This document shows positions 29,836 to 39,363 of a stretch of DNA of 64,000 nt, piece by piece. Every line of letters begins with the position of its first letter. The stretch's first letter is position 1. The position numbers and the translations under genes were made by a program. Origin of the DNA: Methylobacillus flagellatus KT. Its GTDB lineage: Bacteria; Pseudomonadota; Gammaproteobacteria; Burkholderiales; Methylophilaceae. Under the pieces are notes generated by a model that ran no database searches, had not been told where the DNA came from, and was given only the letters and a program-made list of their open reading frames with translations. The stretch is from assembly GCF_000013705.1 (NCBI RefSeq), contig NC_007947.1:2666001-2730000 (forward strand), given 5' to 3'.

Positions 29836-31131
29836 ATGATGGTTCCCCACCTTACGACGGCGCTCACCGGTCCATTGCTCACCCTGGAAAAGCGCCTGCT
29901 TGACAACATGCCGCGCATTGAACACTGGTTCCGCAGCCAATGGCAGGAATATGGCGCGCCATTCTATGCCTCGGTGGATCTGCGCAATGCTGGCTTCAAG
30001 CTGGCGCCAGTAGATACCAACCTGTTTCCGGGCGGCTTCAACAACTTGAACCCGGACTTCCTGCCTTTATGCATCCAGGCCGCCATGGTGGCTGTGGAAA
30101 AGATTTGCCCCGATGCGCGGCGCCTGCTGCTGATTCCGGAGAACCACACACGCAATACTTTCTATCTGCGCAACGTCCATGCCCTCACCCATATCTTGCG
30201 CCAGGCAGGTCTGGAGGTACGCATCGGTAGCATCGCCCCTGAGATTACCGCACCCACCTTCCTCGAAACGCACGACGGTCATAGCATCTTGCTCGAGCCT
30301 GTACGGCGCAAAGCCAACCGTCTGGAGCTGGACAATTTCGATAGCTGCGCGATCCTGCTCAATAACGATCTTTCCGGCGGCATCCCTGACATTCTGCAGG
30401 GCCTTGAACAATCGCTGATCCCGCCTTTGCATGCAGGCTGGGCGACCCGCCGCAAATCCAATCATTTCACTGCTTATGATCGTGTGGTCGAGGAGTTCGC
30501 GCCTTTGATCGATATCGACCCCTGGCTGCTCAACCCTTATTTCGATACCTGTGGCGGACTGGATTTCCATGCCCGCCTTGGCGAGGAGCAGCTCGCAGAG
30601 AAAGTGGACTCCCTGCTGGCCAAAATTCGTCGCAAATATGCGGAATATGGCGTGAAGCAGGAACCCTTTGTCATCGTCAAGGCTGATGCCGGCACATACG
30701 GCATGGGCATCATGACGGTCAAAAGCGCTGACGATGTCCGCGACCTCAACCGCAAACAACGCAACAAAATGTCCGTGGTGAAGGAGGGCCTCAAAGTAAG
30801 CGAAGTCATCCTGCAAGAAGGCGTGTACACCTTCGAACACCTCAAGGATGCCGTCGCCGAGCCTGTCATCTACATGATGGACCACTTCGTAGTAGGCGGC
30901 TTCTACCGCGTCCATACTTCCCGCGGCGCCGACGAGAACCTCAATGCGCCAGGCATGCATTTCGAGCCCCTGACATTCGAAACCCCGTGCTCCACGCCAG
31001 ACTGTGCGGGTGCGCCGGACGCGGCACCCAACCGCTTCTATGCCTACGGCGTAGTAGCGCGCCTAGCCTTGCTCGCCGCTACCATCGAGCTGCAGGAAAC
31101 CGACCCGGACTTACTGGACGAAAGAACCTAA
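29836..31131 (+). CDS. gshA: glutamate-cysteine ligase, proteobacterial GshA type
   Basis: The first step of glutathione synthesis. The 431 residues match the non-E. coli class found in beta- and gammaproteobacteria: VDLRNAGFKLAPVDTNLFPGG near residue 50, the LLIPENHTRNTFYLRN segment, FVIVKADAGTYGMGIMTV (ATP-grasp-like glycine loop) and YMMDHFVVGGFYRVH. It starts at either of two adjacent ATGs (29836 or 29839). Its stop overlaps the gshB start. Glutathione is relevant to formaldehyde handling in methylotrophs, by general knowledge. Confidence 0.93.
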   Translation: MMVPHLTTALTGPLLTLEKRLLDNMPRIEHWFRSQWQEYGAPFYASVDLRNAGFKLAPVDTNLFPGGFNNLNPDFLPLCIQAAMVAVEKICPDARRLLLIPENHTRNTFYLRNVHALTHILRQAGLEVRIGSIAPEITAPTFLETHDGHSILLEPVRRKANRLELDNFDSCAILLNNDLSGGIPDILQGLEQSLIPPLHAGWATRRKSNHFTAYDRVVEEFAPLIDIDPWLLNPYFDTCGGLDFHARLGEEQLAEKVDSLLAKIRRKYAEYGVKQEPFVIVKADAGTYGMGIMTVKSADDVRDLNRKQRNKMSVVKEGLKVSEVILQEGVYTFEHLKDAVAEPVIYMMDHFVVGGFYRVHTSRGADENLNAPGMHFEPLTFETPCSTPDCAGAPDAAPNRFYAYGVVARLALLAATIELQETDPDLLDERT

Positions 31132-32078
31132 TGATGCGGATTGCCATCATTCTCGACCCGCTCGACAACCTCAAGCCATACAAGGACACCAGCCTCGCCA
31201 TCATGCGCGAAGCTGCGTTGCGCGGACACGCCTTGTTCGTGGCGTTGCAACATGACTTGCTGCTGCGCCACCATGAAGCCAGGCTGCGCACCCGCGCTTT
31301 CAGGTTCATTGATGGCGACCCTTGGTATTCGCTGGGTGAATCCCATGAAGAAGCCCCGGAGGCATTCGATGCCATTCTCATGCGCAAGGATCCACCATTC
31401 GACAACGAATACCTATACAGCACCTACCTGCTGGAGCAGGCTGCCAGGCAAGGCGCGCGCATTTATAACAACCCAAGCTCCATTCGCGATTGGAACGAAA
31501 AGCTCGCCGTGCTCAACTTCCCGCAGTTCGCACCTGCGTTCCTGGTCTCCAGCGAGCAGGCACTGATTCGTGAGTTCCTGGCGGAACACCAGGATATTGT
31601 CGTGAAACCACTGGACGGCATGGGCGGCAGCAGCGTTTTCCGCCTTCGACAAGGTGACCCCAACCTAGGCGTCATTCTTGAAACCATCACGCGCCACGGC
31701 AGCCAGACCATCATGGCCCAGCGCTACTTACCCGCCATTACACAAGGCGACAAGCGTATCATCGTCATTGACGGTGAACCGCTGCCCTACGCCCTAGCCC
31801 GCATCCCGCAGAACGGCGAAACGCGCGGCAACCTGGCTGCAGGCGGCAAAGGCGTGGCCCAGCCGCTGACCAGGCGGGACTACGACATTGCCAATACCGT
31901 CGGCAAGGTGCTCAAGCAAAAGGGGCTATTCCTGGTAGGACTGGACGTAATTGGCGAACACCTGACCGAAATCAATGTCACCAGCCCAACCGGCATGGTG
32001 GAGATTGCTGCACAAACGGAATGTAAGCCAGCTAGCATCCTGCTCGACAAATTAGAAGACTCAGCTAGAAAACAATGA
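31131..32078 (+). CDS. gshB: glutathione synthetase
   Basis: An ATP-grasp ligase adding glycine to gamma-Glu-Cys. From the ATG overlapping the gshA stop (TAATGATG) there are 315 residues, beginning MMRIAIILDPLDNLKPYKDTS. Motifs are MRKDPPFDNEYLYSTYLLEQ, VVKPLDGMGGSSVFRL (ATP loop), RIIVIDGEPLPYALARIP and the C-terminal EINVTSPTGMVEI metal site. A longer frame from 30987 is an overlap artefact. Confidence 0.96.
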   Translation: MMRIAIILDPLDNLKPYKDTSLAIMREAALRGHALFVALQHDLLLRHHEARLRTRAFRFIDGDPWYSLGESHEEAPEAFDAILMRKDPPFDNEYLYSTYLLEQAARQGARIYNNPSSIRDWNEKLAVLNFPQFAPAFLVSSEQALIREFLAEHQDIVVKPLDGMGGSSVFRLRQGDPNLGVILETITRHGSQTIMAQRYLPAITQGDKRIIVIDGEPLPYALARIPQNGETRGNLAAGGKGVAQPLTRRDYDIANTVGKVLKQKGLFLVGLDVIGEHLTEINVTSPTGMVEIAAQTECKPASILLDKLEDSARKQ

Positions 32079-32173
32079 ATGCGGCCGATAAAACTCGACA
32101 AAATAATTCGGCCCAGGTAGCTCTGATGCAAGTATTACGATCGATGCGGCAATTCAGCAATACCAGATAAGAA

Positions 32174-32200
32174 AAAGCCAGGGCACATCCCTGGCTTTAT
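32174..32200. terminator. bidirectional terminator between gshB and pilY1
   Basis: AAAGCCAGGG (32174-32183) and CCCTGGCTTT (32189-32198) form a 10-bp stem with loop CACAT. Flanking A- and T-runs on the two sides let it stop the plus-strand gshAB transcript and the minus-strand pilin operon. Confidence 0.85.
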
Positions 32201-32224
32201 TACATTTGCTTGCCCATCCTTTTA

Positions 32225-35200
32225 CTATTTTGTCAGCTCGCGCCAGCCTGTGCGCCGCGATACAGTGTCGGATGCAGCAGTATCAATCCCAATCGTCGTC
32301 TTCCGGCCTTGTGCATCAGTAATAATTGCCTTGAGCTGCCCATTGGGCAAGCGGACAATCACCATCCCTACGGACAACCCCGTTGCAAGCTTCTGGCCGA
32401 AATGCGTTGCACCAGGTACCATCAAGCCTGTCCTATAATCAAACTGATAAACTCGGGTCGTCCCACCCAGTGAGCATCCATCGGAATGTACGTTGTCGAT
32501 CTGCGGCGTATTGCTATTGACTGTCAGTGTCCCTAAAGCCAATTGGGGATCGAGGCTCACCCGCTCTCGCAGCTCCGGTAAATCAACGTACCAACCTCCT
32601 CCTGCCCAATCCAATTCGCTGCCATTAATCGAAGAGGTCGTATCTCCATGGGTAATCGTCCGTGGTGTCAGGGCACGTCCGTTATAGCTTATGCCATTGT
32701 CACGGATTGCATAAACAGACTGGCGCTGGGCATTCGTCACGTCACTGAGTCCCAGATAGCGTCCAGTGGCTACAAAAATCACTGGCTCGTTCACTTTCGG
32801 CACCTTGCCAATTTCTGGCTTGGTAGTAATAGGCTGCCCCAAACCGTTAGGATCAGTCAGTTTGGCCAGTCTGGTAATCGCAGGAATAGACGTTCCCAGG
32901 TTTACTTTCCACAAGTTTCCCTCAAGGTCTCCCCCATATAAAGCCACCAGCGTCGCATCGATATGCGCATTGCCATTAATGCCCGAACTGCTGGCAAGCT
33001 TGGCGAAGCCGCTAGGGCTTTCCGCAGTCCCCACCCCAGTTCCAATCTTCTCGATCAACTCACCTGTGATCGCATCGAGAATATAGACATATCCTTGTCC
33101 ATTGCCCGGAGATACATTGTTATAACCTGAAGTAAAAATCACCACCCAACGTCCTGCATGCGCATTCCCCTCTGGCAGCTTCGCAATGATAGGGTTGCCG
33201 TAAGTCAGGCCCAAATCCTCATCCCATCGGTTGCAGTAGCTATTGGTATGACAGAATTCCCACAACGCTTTCGGGTTGTCCTCATCGGTCACATCCAATG
33301 CAAAATATCCGCGCCCGCCTGCATTCAACCCGCCGACAAGAATCGTACGCCAGGCTGAGGAGGAAGCATCGTAAACATCCATGACCTGCGGAGAGCCATC
33401 CACCAGAAACTGGTGATTGGCGCCGTAGTTCTTGTCTGCCAGCTTGAACATATTCGGCATGACGAACTGCGGCACATAGGCCCAGCTCTCATGGCCATTG
33501 GTAGTGTTGAATGCATGCAACATGCCGTCATTACCGCCGACATAGAGCATGCCATGACGATCAGCCTGCTCATTCTTGAATGTCTGGTAATTAGGCAACA
33601 CGTTGTCAATAAAATTGAATTGCGGGTGTTTTACGTAAGCAGGCGCCGAATTTACAATATCGCCCAGCAGATGCGCACGCAATCGGTATGGCTTATTTGT
33701 CTGGCTCGTTTCGCCGCTATTGACAGACTGTCCCCGCAGATAATTGAGAAGGTTCTCGCCTGAGTTTGCGATCTCTTTGATATCTGCCGTAAAGCCATTA
33801 CATTGGGACAGCAATTCACACTTGTGATTGAAGTAAACTTTTTCTGCTGTGCTCAGGTTATCCCATGCAAATGGCTCAATTGCCTTGGTATCACGATTGA
33901 ACTTGAAAATATTACGTCCACCACCACTCAATTGCGCCTGAGCACTCCACACATGTGCTTCGCTGACTGTGCCGTCGGCAGGATTGATCGTTTGTGCCTG
34001 CACATCCCCATCCCAGTGCACACTACGGTAAGTAGAGCTGAAAATGTAATTATCGCTTTGGGTAATATTGGGGCTACTAGTTGCCGACGCGGCAGCTGCG
34101 CCTGTTCTATCTGATACACCGGCCAAAGCACTACGTAAGCCAGAAATCAGCTCTTTTGGCTGCTTAGCGCTGAAATATAAGCCGCGACCATTGACTGCGG
34201 CATGCCAGAGATCATCGAGTGAGCTAGGAGATTCAGCAGCAGGAACAGGCCAATCTCTCAACCCTTGTTTAATCTCGGCAAAGTCTCCTTCGTTAGCAAC
34301 TTCATAGTCTGATCGATAACTTAGCTCTCCATCCAACCCGAGCCCTAAGGTAAAAGTATTCATATGTTGTGCCGGGTTTCTATCCTTGCTGGTAGTTGGC
34401 ACCTTATTTTCCATATCGTTACGCAAGTCAGTTTTATAGTAATACATTGCAACATCAGCAAGCGTATTTGTCGCGCCTGGCAATCCGCCATCGAATGCAC
34501 CATCCACACGCCTGGAATAACCTTGATCTTCATTATCTTGGTTACCAATTCCCCCACCACCAATTGTGATCCCAGCCGCACCATTCCAATATCCATCAGT
34601 AGTCAAAATAGTGAAGTTCTGCTGACAGGCAAATTGCACTGGGTCCTCACTCATTCCGGAGTTAATACCACTCTTGACACCAGCATAGTGTCTTCCAACT
34701 CTAGACAGCGCCTGACGTAATGGCGTGCCACCACTAGCCGTTGATGAATAGAACTTTTTATACCAATTTTCCTTGTGCCTAGGCTCAAAATCATCAATCT
34801 TAAGATATTTGTTTTCGGCTACAGGAGAACCTGGATTGATAGTTAAGAAACCAACGCGATAATTATTATCAATAGTTGCAAATGCCTGTCCGGCAGCACT
34901 CTTCATCGCAAAAGATCGTGTACGGTAATAAGCATACCAGTTGGCAAAATTGGTCATTTCTTCGGCATAGGTACATACGCTACCCGCACAATCCACCCGG
35001 TCAAGATATTTGACATAGGTTTTCTCTGGCACAATGTCCGTGCGAACAAAAATTCCATACCGTGCATAGCGATAAACATTGCTGTGCTTATCCTGACACC
35101 TTCCATCCCCACTTACTGCAGCGCTTGTAACAGCATCAGCATTTGACGCACAATATCTGACATAGGCTGGTAAACTATGTGTTGCACTAGGTGTTGTTCT

Positions 35201-35962
35201 TAGTGTGCAAACATCCAGCTGACTCGTCGTACAATATTCTCTGGGGCTAATTAGAAAATAATGAGGGTGGCTATTGATCGTTCTCCCCGATGAAAATGTA
35301 TTATTTGGCCAATCATAACCATTAGTGGTTCCAGTTGCAGGCTCATCTATTCCATTTCGCTTACATACTGTTTCGTTCCTTCTAGTGCTCGAGTTATAAA
35401 CCGTTCCGCAATATGCTCTTTCTGGATATTCAGTCAGAATATTTGCACGTGCAGAATTCTGTACACAGGAGCCATTGTTAATAGCATGGCCAACCACTCT
35501 CACCGCTCGCCACCCATCAGTATTAGTAGCATTCATGGTCGGCAGGGTTTGAGATGTGTCACATGGGTTAATTGGCGGTGTATAGCTAATCTGCGGATTA
35601 TAGTAAATCGCATTCACCAGCGGACTGTACACTGGAGGATCGCCACCTGTAGCAGGTCTGTTTTGACCGCTCTGAGAGGTACCAGCACATGAGGCGGTCA
35701 TGTTGCCATTGCTCGCCCTGCATTTACCTGCCATATAACTACCGTATCCCAGAAAATCCGGCATGAAACTAAAATTCATACTCCCGGAATCGTCCAACAC
35801 AAACATCACGTTTGGCCTGACCACCGTACCTGAAGCAGTAGATAGCGGATTGCTGGAAATATCAGTGACTGCAGCCTCGGCGAGCCATGCGTTTCCAACT
35901 AGCCATATTGTCGCCAATAGCAGGACTCTCCCCGATAATCTTCCTTGAGCTTGTTGTTGCAT
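32225..35962 (-). CDS. pilY1: PilY1-type type IV pilus tip adhesin/assembly protein
   Basis: A secreted protein of 1245 residues that sits at the pilus tip and controls retraction and adhesion. The signal peptide ends near WLAEA (about residue 30). A von Willebrand A domain begins with the MIDAS sequence MFVLDDSGSM (Asp57-Ser61) and spans to about 590. The C-terminal beta-propeller (about 690-1180) shows MLYVGGNDGMLHAFN, GLNAGGRGYFALDV and YGGDLEGNLWKVNLG, the PilY1 signatures. It is last in the minor-pilin operon. The VWA-encoding half is visibly richer in A+T than the propeller half. Confidence 0.93.
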   Translation of the reverse strand: MQQQAQGRLSGRVLLLATIWLVGNAWLAEAAVTDISSNPLSTASGTVVRPNVMFVLDDSGSMNFSFMPDFLGYGSYMAGKCRASNGNMTASCAGTSQSGQNRPATGGDPPVYSPLVNAIYYNPQISYTPPINPCDTSQTLPTMNATNTDGWRAVRVVGHAINNGSCVQNSARANILTEYPERAYCGTVYNSSTRRNETVCKRNGIDEPATGTTNGYDWPNNTFSSGRTINSHPHYFLISPREYCTTSQLDVCTLRTTPSATHSLPAYVRYCASNADAVTSAAVSGDGRCQDKHSNVYRYARYGIFVRTDIVPEKTYVKYLDRVDCAGSVCTYAEEMTNFANWYAYYRTRSFAMKSAAGQAFATIDNNYRVGFLTINPGSPVAENKYLKIDDFEPRHKENWYKKFYSSTASGGTPLRQALSRVGRHYAGVKSGINSGMSEDPVQFACQQNFTILTTDGYWNGAAGITIGGGGIGNQDNEDQGYSRRVDGAFDGGLPGATNTLADVAMYYYKTDLRNDMENKVPTTSKDRNPAQHMNTFTLGLGLDGELSYRSDYEVANEGDFAEIKQGLRDWPVPAAESPSSLDDLWHAAVNGRGLYFSAKQPKELISGLRSALAGVSDRTGAAAASATSSPNITQSDNYIFSSTYRSVHWDGDVQAQTINPADGTVSEAHVWSAQAQLSGGGRNIFKFNRDTKAIEPFAWDNLSTAEKVYFNHKCELLSQCNGFTADIKEIANSGENLLNYLRGQSVNSGETSQTNKPYRLRAHLLGDIVNSAPAYVKHPQFNFIDNVLPNYQTFKNEQADRHGMLYVGGNDGMLHAFNTTNGHESWAYVPQFVMPNMFKLADKNYGANHQFLVDGSPQVMDVYDASSSAWRTILVGGLNAGGRGYFALDVTDEDNPKALWEFCHTNSYCNRWDEDLGLTYGNPIIAKLPEGNAHAGRWVVIFTSGYNNVSPGNGQGYVYILDAITGELIEKIGTGVGTAESPSGFAKLASSSGINGNAHIDATLVALYGGDLEGNLWKVNLGTSIPAITRLAKLTDPNGLGQPITTKPEIGKVPKVNEPVIFVATGRYLGLSDVTNAQRQSVYAIRDNGISYNGRALTPRTITHGDTTSSINGSELDWAGGGWYVDLPELRERVSLDPQLALGTLTVNSNTPQIDNVHSDGCSLGGTTRVYQFDYRTGLMVPGATHFGQKLATGLSVGMVIVRLPNGQLKAIITDAQGRKTTIGIDTAASDTVSRRTGWRELTK

Positions 35963-35997
35963 CGTTCTACTCTCCCTGAGATACTGGGTTGTTTTGT

Positions 35998-36606
35998 TTA
36001 TACTGGCACCATGACAGTAGCCTGCACGATGCTGACAGTGCTCCTTGGCCCAAGCACCCTAGCCGTGATGCGGTAGTACACTGATGGGCTGGACTGATAG
36101 ACGGCGGCGCCAATCTGCAAGCTGCTACCGAGGGTAGCATTGGTGACTGGCGCCTTGGACAGGGAAGTGGAGCACGAATTAGGCTGCCCCGTGCCATCTT
36201 CGCCGTTATAGGCACCCGTTGTACGGCAGAGACGGTGGATTAAGTATTGCACCCGATTGCCTGCAGCATCGGTTCCCAGATCCACGGCATTACTCCAGAT
36301 GGCATTACTATACCAGTCCGGTTCTGTTGTAAGCGTATTAGCAAAATAACCCCTTGAAGGATTATTGTCATTCAAAGCATTGCGGTTGTTGTCCAACCAA
36401 ACTAGCGCCGCCTGCAAGCCTCGGTCAGCGGACATAGTGGCGGACTGCTTGAAAGCAAGATTGCCGGCAATGACATTGCCGGCATCCACAGCACGCCATA
36501 AGGCCAGGCCTGCCAGTGTCATGGCGATCAACACAATCAGCGCTACCATGAGCACGACACCGTGCTGGAGTGTCGGGCCTGGGCTTCTGCGCAAAGGCGT
36601 CTTCAT
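35998..36606 (-). CDS. pilX: minor pilin/assembly protein PilX
   Basis: The protein has a PilX N-terminal domain: a hydrophobic helix after a short basic leader (QHGVVLMVALIVLIAMTLAGL), then the NVIAGNLAFKQSATMSADRGL pattern typical of PilX. The start at 36606 is preferred because ATGA couples it to pilW (202 aa). An upstream ATG at 36621 is possible. It works with PilV/W/FimT to prime pilus assembly and present PilY1. Confidence 0.87.
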   Translation of the reverse strand: MKTPLRRSPGPTLQHGVVLMVALIVLIAMTLAGLALWRAVDAGNVIAGNLAFKQSATMSADRGLQAALVWLDNNRNALNDNNPSRGYFANTLTTEPDWYSNAIWSNAVDLGTDAAGNRVQYLIHRLCRTTGAYNGEDGTGQPNSCSTSLSKAPVTNATLGSSLQIGAAVYQSSPSVYYRITARVLGPRSTVSIVQATVMVPV

Positions 36607-37640
36607 GAAGGAGGCTTCCATAAGATGTTGCGGATTACCACAGTAGTTTCAAATACCCGATAGCGATATTGCTGCCAATCCTCCAGATTGGACACGTTGC
36701 CGAATGTACCACCCGCCCAGGTTAGAGGTTCTGTGGTGACTGCGCTCGCTTCCTTTTTGCTGCTACGACTCACCAGCCCGACCCGGATAGCAATGACTTT
36801 TTCCCATTCATCCCAGCTGATTACACCATTACCATCCAAATCTGGAGACATCCGATATTCATCAACGGTATTTTCCGTATCTCCGTCTAAATTGAGCCCG
36901 TAATCGGCCTGCAAATCGACAATTCCGTCAGCGACCAGATCTACATCACCTGTCAGCTCGGAAAATACTTGCAAGCCACCATCAACGATCGAATACCGGT
37001 TACTGACTGGGCTCCTACCCACGTTGTAGACTTGCGCTCCGGAACTGAACACCTGTATACCACGATAGCGTGACGTGGCCGCCACATGGATATCATTCTG
37101 ATAAGGGTTAGCAGGCGTAGCAGTAATCTGGGCCAAATCGCAATCCAGGCCCGGCGCTGCTACGACCACTACATCATTGACATTGAAACCAAAACGATTA
37201 GTTACGGTATAAACCGTATTGGTGCTGGTCGCAGCCGAGTCTTTCATCAGCGCAGATGGGCTGGTCACCATGCTGGCGTTACTGTAAGTTAACTGGATCA
37301 CATCTGGAGCTGTATCCTGTCCCTGAGTAATCACCGCTGGAGTGAACAAAAACCGCACATTCCGGCCAGTGGCGTTATCGACGCCTGTGACCTGGCAGCC
37401 GAGGTTCTGCGATACATTCATGCCGTATCCGGCCTGACGGATATCACGCTCAATCGCCAGCAGGGCCAATGCGCCATTCTGCTGAGCAGTACCACCGCTG
37501 CTGGTCGTGCGATTGCTGTCCTGAGATACGGACAACACTTGCGCAATCACCAGCAAACCCAACAGCCCAATTGTCATGCCAACCATGATTTCCACCAAGC
37601 TGTACCCGGCGTGGTACTTGAGGATTGTGCTTATCTTCAT
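36603..37640 (-). CDS. pilW: minor pilin PilW, with an EF-hand-like loop
   Basis: A class III-signal prepilin of 345 residues: leader MKISTILKYHAG then YSLVEIMVGMTIGLLGLLVI, with the conserved Glu5 of mature pilins. The C-terminal part (YGLNLDGDTENTVDEYRM, IAIRVGLVSRSS) is typical of PilW. Residues 267-278 (DLDGNGVISWDE) fit a canonical 12-residue EF-hand calcium loop. It overlaps pilV by ATGA and pilX similarly. Confidence 0.9.
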   Translation of the reverse strand: MKISTILKYHAGYSLVEIMVGMTIGLLGLLVIAQVLSVSQDSNRTTSSGGTAQQNGALALLAIERDIRQAGYGMNVSQNLGCQVTGVDNATGRNVRFLFTPAVITQGQDTAPDVIQLTYSNASMVTSPSALMKDSAATSTNTVYTVTNRFGFNVNDVVVVAAPGLDCDLAQITATPANPYQNDIHVAATSRYRGIQVFSSGAQVYNVGRSPVSNRYSIVDGGLQVFSELTGDVDLVADGIVDLQADYGLNLDGDTENTVDEYRMSPDLDGNGVISWDEWEKVIAIRVGLVSRSSKKEASAVTTEPLTWAGGTFGNVSNLEDWQQYRYRVFETTVVIRNILWKPPS

Positions 37641-38089
37641 GGCGTTGGATTAGTGTTGATATAGGCTATAGTGGTATGGCTATGCGGATCGGTTTCTGAA
37701 GGAGGCTGCCAGAACACAGTTACCGTCGCGGTGAAGCCTGCGATTGCATCTCCGGTGATCACGACTGTAGGCGCTTTGGTCTCGGCACCAGGCAAACGCT
37801 TCTTCACATCTGCCAACCACTCCGCTAGCGTTTCGGAGCTGCCTCCCGGCAAGCCATAGTTCGCAATCTGAGAAGGTCCGGCCGTCCAGATGCTGGCCAC
37901 TAGGCGATTAGCAAGATAGCTTGCCTCCAAACGATATTGCGCATCTGATACAGTTTTCATGGAAGCAGCCTGCAAACCGATGATTGCCAGTATGCCCATT
38001 GAAAACACCAGGATAGCAATCAACCCTTCGAGCAGGATGGCACCCTCCTGGTAAGAGTGCAGTTTGCGATAGGCGGGCATTAGGCGCAT
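37637..38089 (-). CDS. pilV: minor pilin PilV
   Basis: The 150-residue prepilin has leader MRLMPAYRKLHSYQEG and helix AILLEGLIAILVFSMGILAII, followed by QAASMKTVSDAQYRLEASYLAN, the PilV/GspI-like pattern (PF07963 family). It overlaps the fimT 3' end by 10 nt and the pilW start by 4 nt. Confidence 0.87.
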   Translation of the reverse strand: MRLMPAYRKLHSYQEGAILLEGLIAILVFSMGILAIIGLQAASMKTVSDAQYRLEASYLANRLVASIWTAGPSQIANYGLPGGSSETLAEWLADVKKRLPGAETKAPTVVITGDAIAGFTATVTVFWQPPSETDPHSHTTIAYINTNPTP

Positions 38090-38619
38090 ACGCGTGGATC
38101 TCCTACTGTTGATATGCTAGGGTCGCAAAAATGCACGCTGCCGCCCCGGATCAGGATACGCAGGTTCCGCCCATTGCCTTCGTTCGCGGCAATATCCAGC
38201 TGGCGCATGACGTTGCTGCCGTCATTGTTGAAGGTCACACGACCCAACCCATTGAAGGTCACACTGTGAGCACCTGCCGGCACTACCTCGACATTGATGC
38301 TGACTGCTCCCTCAGCACTTTGTTTGCCTTGGATGACCTCAGGACAATCTTCCACCCCATCGTTATCAGCATCGGCCACCACTACCTGGCATCCAACCGT
38401 CCATGTGGCATTGCTGCTTAACGTGAATACTACATTGACATTGCGGCGAATAGCCTCGGCCCGGGCGATTTGTAACCCAGTGTTCAAACCTTCCGCCGCA
38501 GAGCGTATCTGGAAATTCAACAACATTTCCCGGAAACTGGGGGCGGCCATTGCAAGTAGAATCGTCAATATGGTCAAGGTCACAACCAATTCGACTAATG
38601 TAAAGCCATATGCCCTCAT
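38080..38619 (-). CDS. fimT: GspH/FimT-family minor pilin
   Basis: The 179-residue prepilin starts with a very short leader, MRAYGFTLVELVVTLTILTI, followed by the GspH/FimT pattern QIRSAAEGLNTGLQIARAEAIRRN. The C-terminal domain has LGRVTFNNDGSNV and a Cys pair near the end. Its stop region overlaps pilV, and the pilE stop is 3 nt upstream of its start. Confidence 0.88.
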   Translation of the reverse strand: MRAYGFTLVELVVTLTILTILLAMAAPSFREMLLNFQIRSAAEGLNTGLQIARAEAIRRNVNVVFTLSSNATWTVGCQVVVADADNDGVEDCPEVIQGKQSAEGAVSINVEVVPAGAHSVTFNGLGRVTFNNDGSNVMRQLDIAANEGNGRNLRILIRGGSVHFCDPSISTVGDPRVCA

Positions 38620-38622
38620 GCT

Positions 38623-39048
38623 TCAGCATCCCCCGCCGTGCTTAGTAATCCAGCAATCTGCTGGCACCGAGGCGTCAGGGAATGCTGTTGTCCTGCGCAC
38701 ATTATCCTGATTGATAGTGAACTCGTAGCCACTCATGCCTTGCGAAGCTATACCGGTAGCAGTGATCAGGAAAGTCTGGTCTCCGTTAGGGGTGCTACAT
38801 GCATAAGTAAAATACTGAACGGTAGGGCTGGTGGGCATCACAACATCGTCACAACTGTAACGTCGCTTGTCCTGATAGTTTCGTTCCATACGGTTTCGAA
38901 TATCAGATAACTGCGAAATGGCCTCGGCCACCTTGGCACGTGCCACATAGCGCGAATAAGCAGGCAAGGCGATAGATGCCAAAATGCCAATAATGGCTAC
39001 CACCACCATTAATTCGATTAAGGTAAAGCCCTTATTTACTGTTCTCAT
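38623..39048 (-). CDS. pilE: type IV pilin PilE-like
   Basis: The 141-residue prepilin has leader MRTVNKG cleaved before [20 protein letters not shown], with Glu5. PilE-type features are [22 protein letters not shown] and two C-terminal cysteines ([10 protein letters not shown]) that can form the D-region disulfide. It is first in the pilE-fimT-pilV-pilW-pilX-pilY1 operon, so it is probably a minor pilin rather than the major subunit. Confidence 0.88.
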   Translation of the reverse strand: MRTVNKGFTLIELMVVVAIIGILASIALPAYSRYVARAKVAEAISQLSDIRNRMERNYQDKRRYSCDDVVMPTSPTVQYFTYACSTPNGDQTFLITATGIASQGMSGYEFTINQDNVRRTTAFPDASVPADCWITKHGGGC

Positions 39049-39363
39049 TCACATTCCTTTTTTGCCTAGAGTGAATCATGCAACGTTCTCCCGCTTGCTT
39101 GCCAATTCATCCGACAAACGGAGGTACTGCACCGATAGACGGTATAACGATTTTGGTACGCTGAAATTTAGCCTTACAGAAATACTCAGGTCATTATCTT
39201 CGAATTCGTGCTTAGCCCCCATCATGCATCTTTGCCCAGAATCATTTCATTAAGCTGTGCTGACGCAGGCAAACAATGGCTTTACCTGAAGTTTGCCCCC
39301 TCACTGGCCCTTCGGTAAAATACAGCGTTTCGTTTACTTACCTTTTCCCTTAAGGATATCCAG
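39049..39363. other. 315-nt divergent region between pilE and the Fae-family gene
   Basis: It carries the sigma70-type promoter of the Fae-family gene (39293-39321). For pilE, only a weak TATACC -10 around 39140 on the minus strand was seen. No sigma54 site with the correct 10-nt GG-GC spacing was found despite a TTGGCAAG-like sequence near 39110. Confidence 0.5.
39293..39321 (+). promoter_or_regulatory. sigma70 promoter of the Fae-family gene
   Basis: TTGCCC (39293-39298) and TAAAAT (39316-39321) are separated by exactly 17 nt, 42 nt before the start codon. AAGGA then provides the ribosome-binding site. Good fit for a strong constitutive promoter. Confidence 0.7.

Noticed and set aside
39085..39130. 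A sigma54 promoter for pilE (TTGGCAAG on the minus strand)
   Set aside because: No GC dinucleotide occurs at the required 10-nt spacing after the GG.
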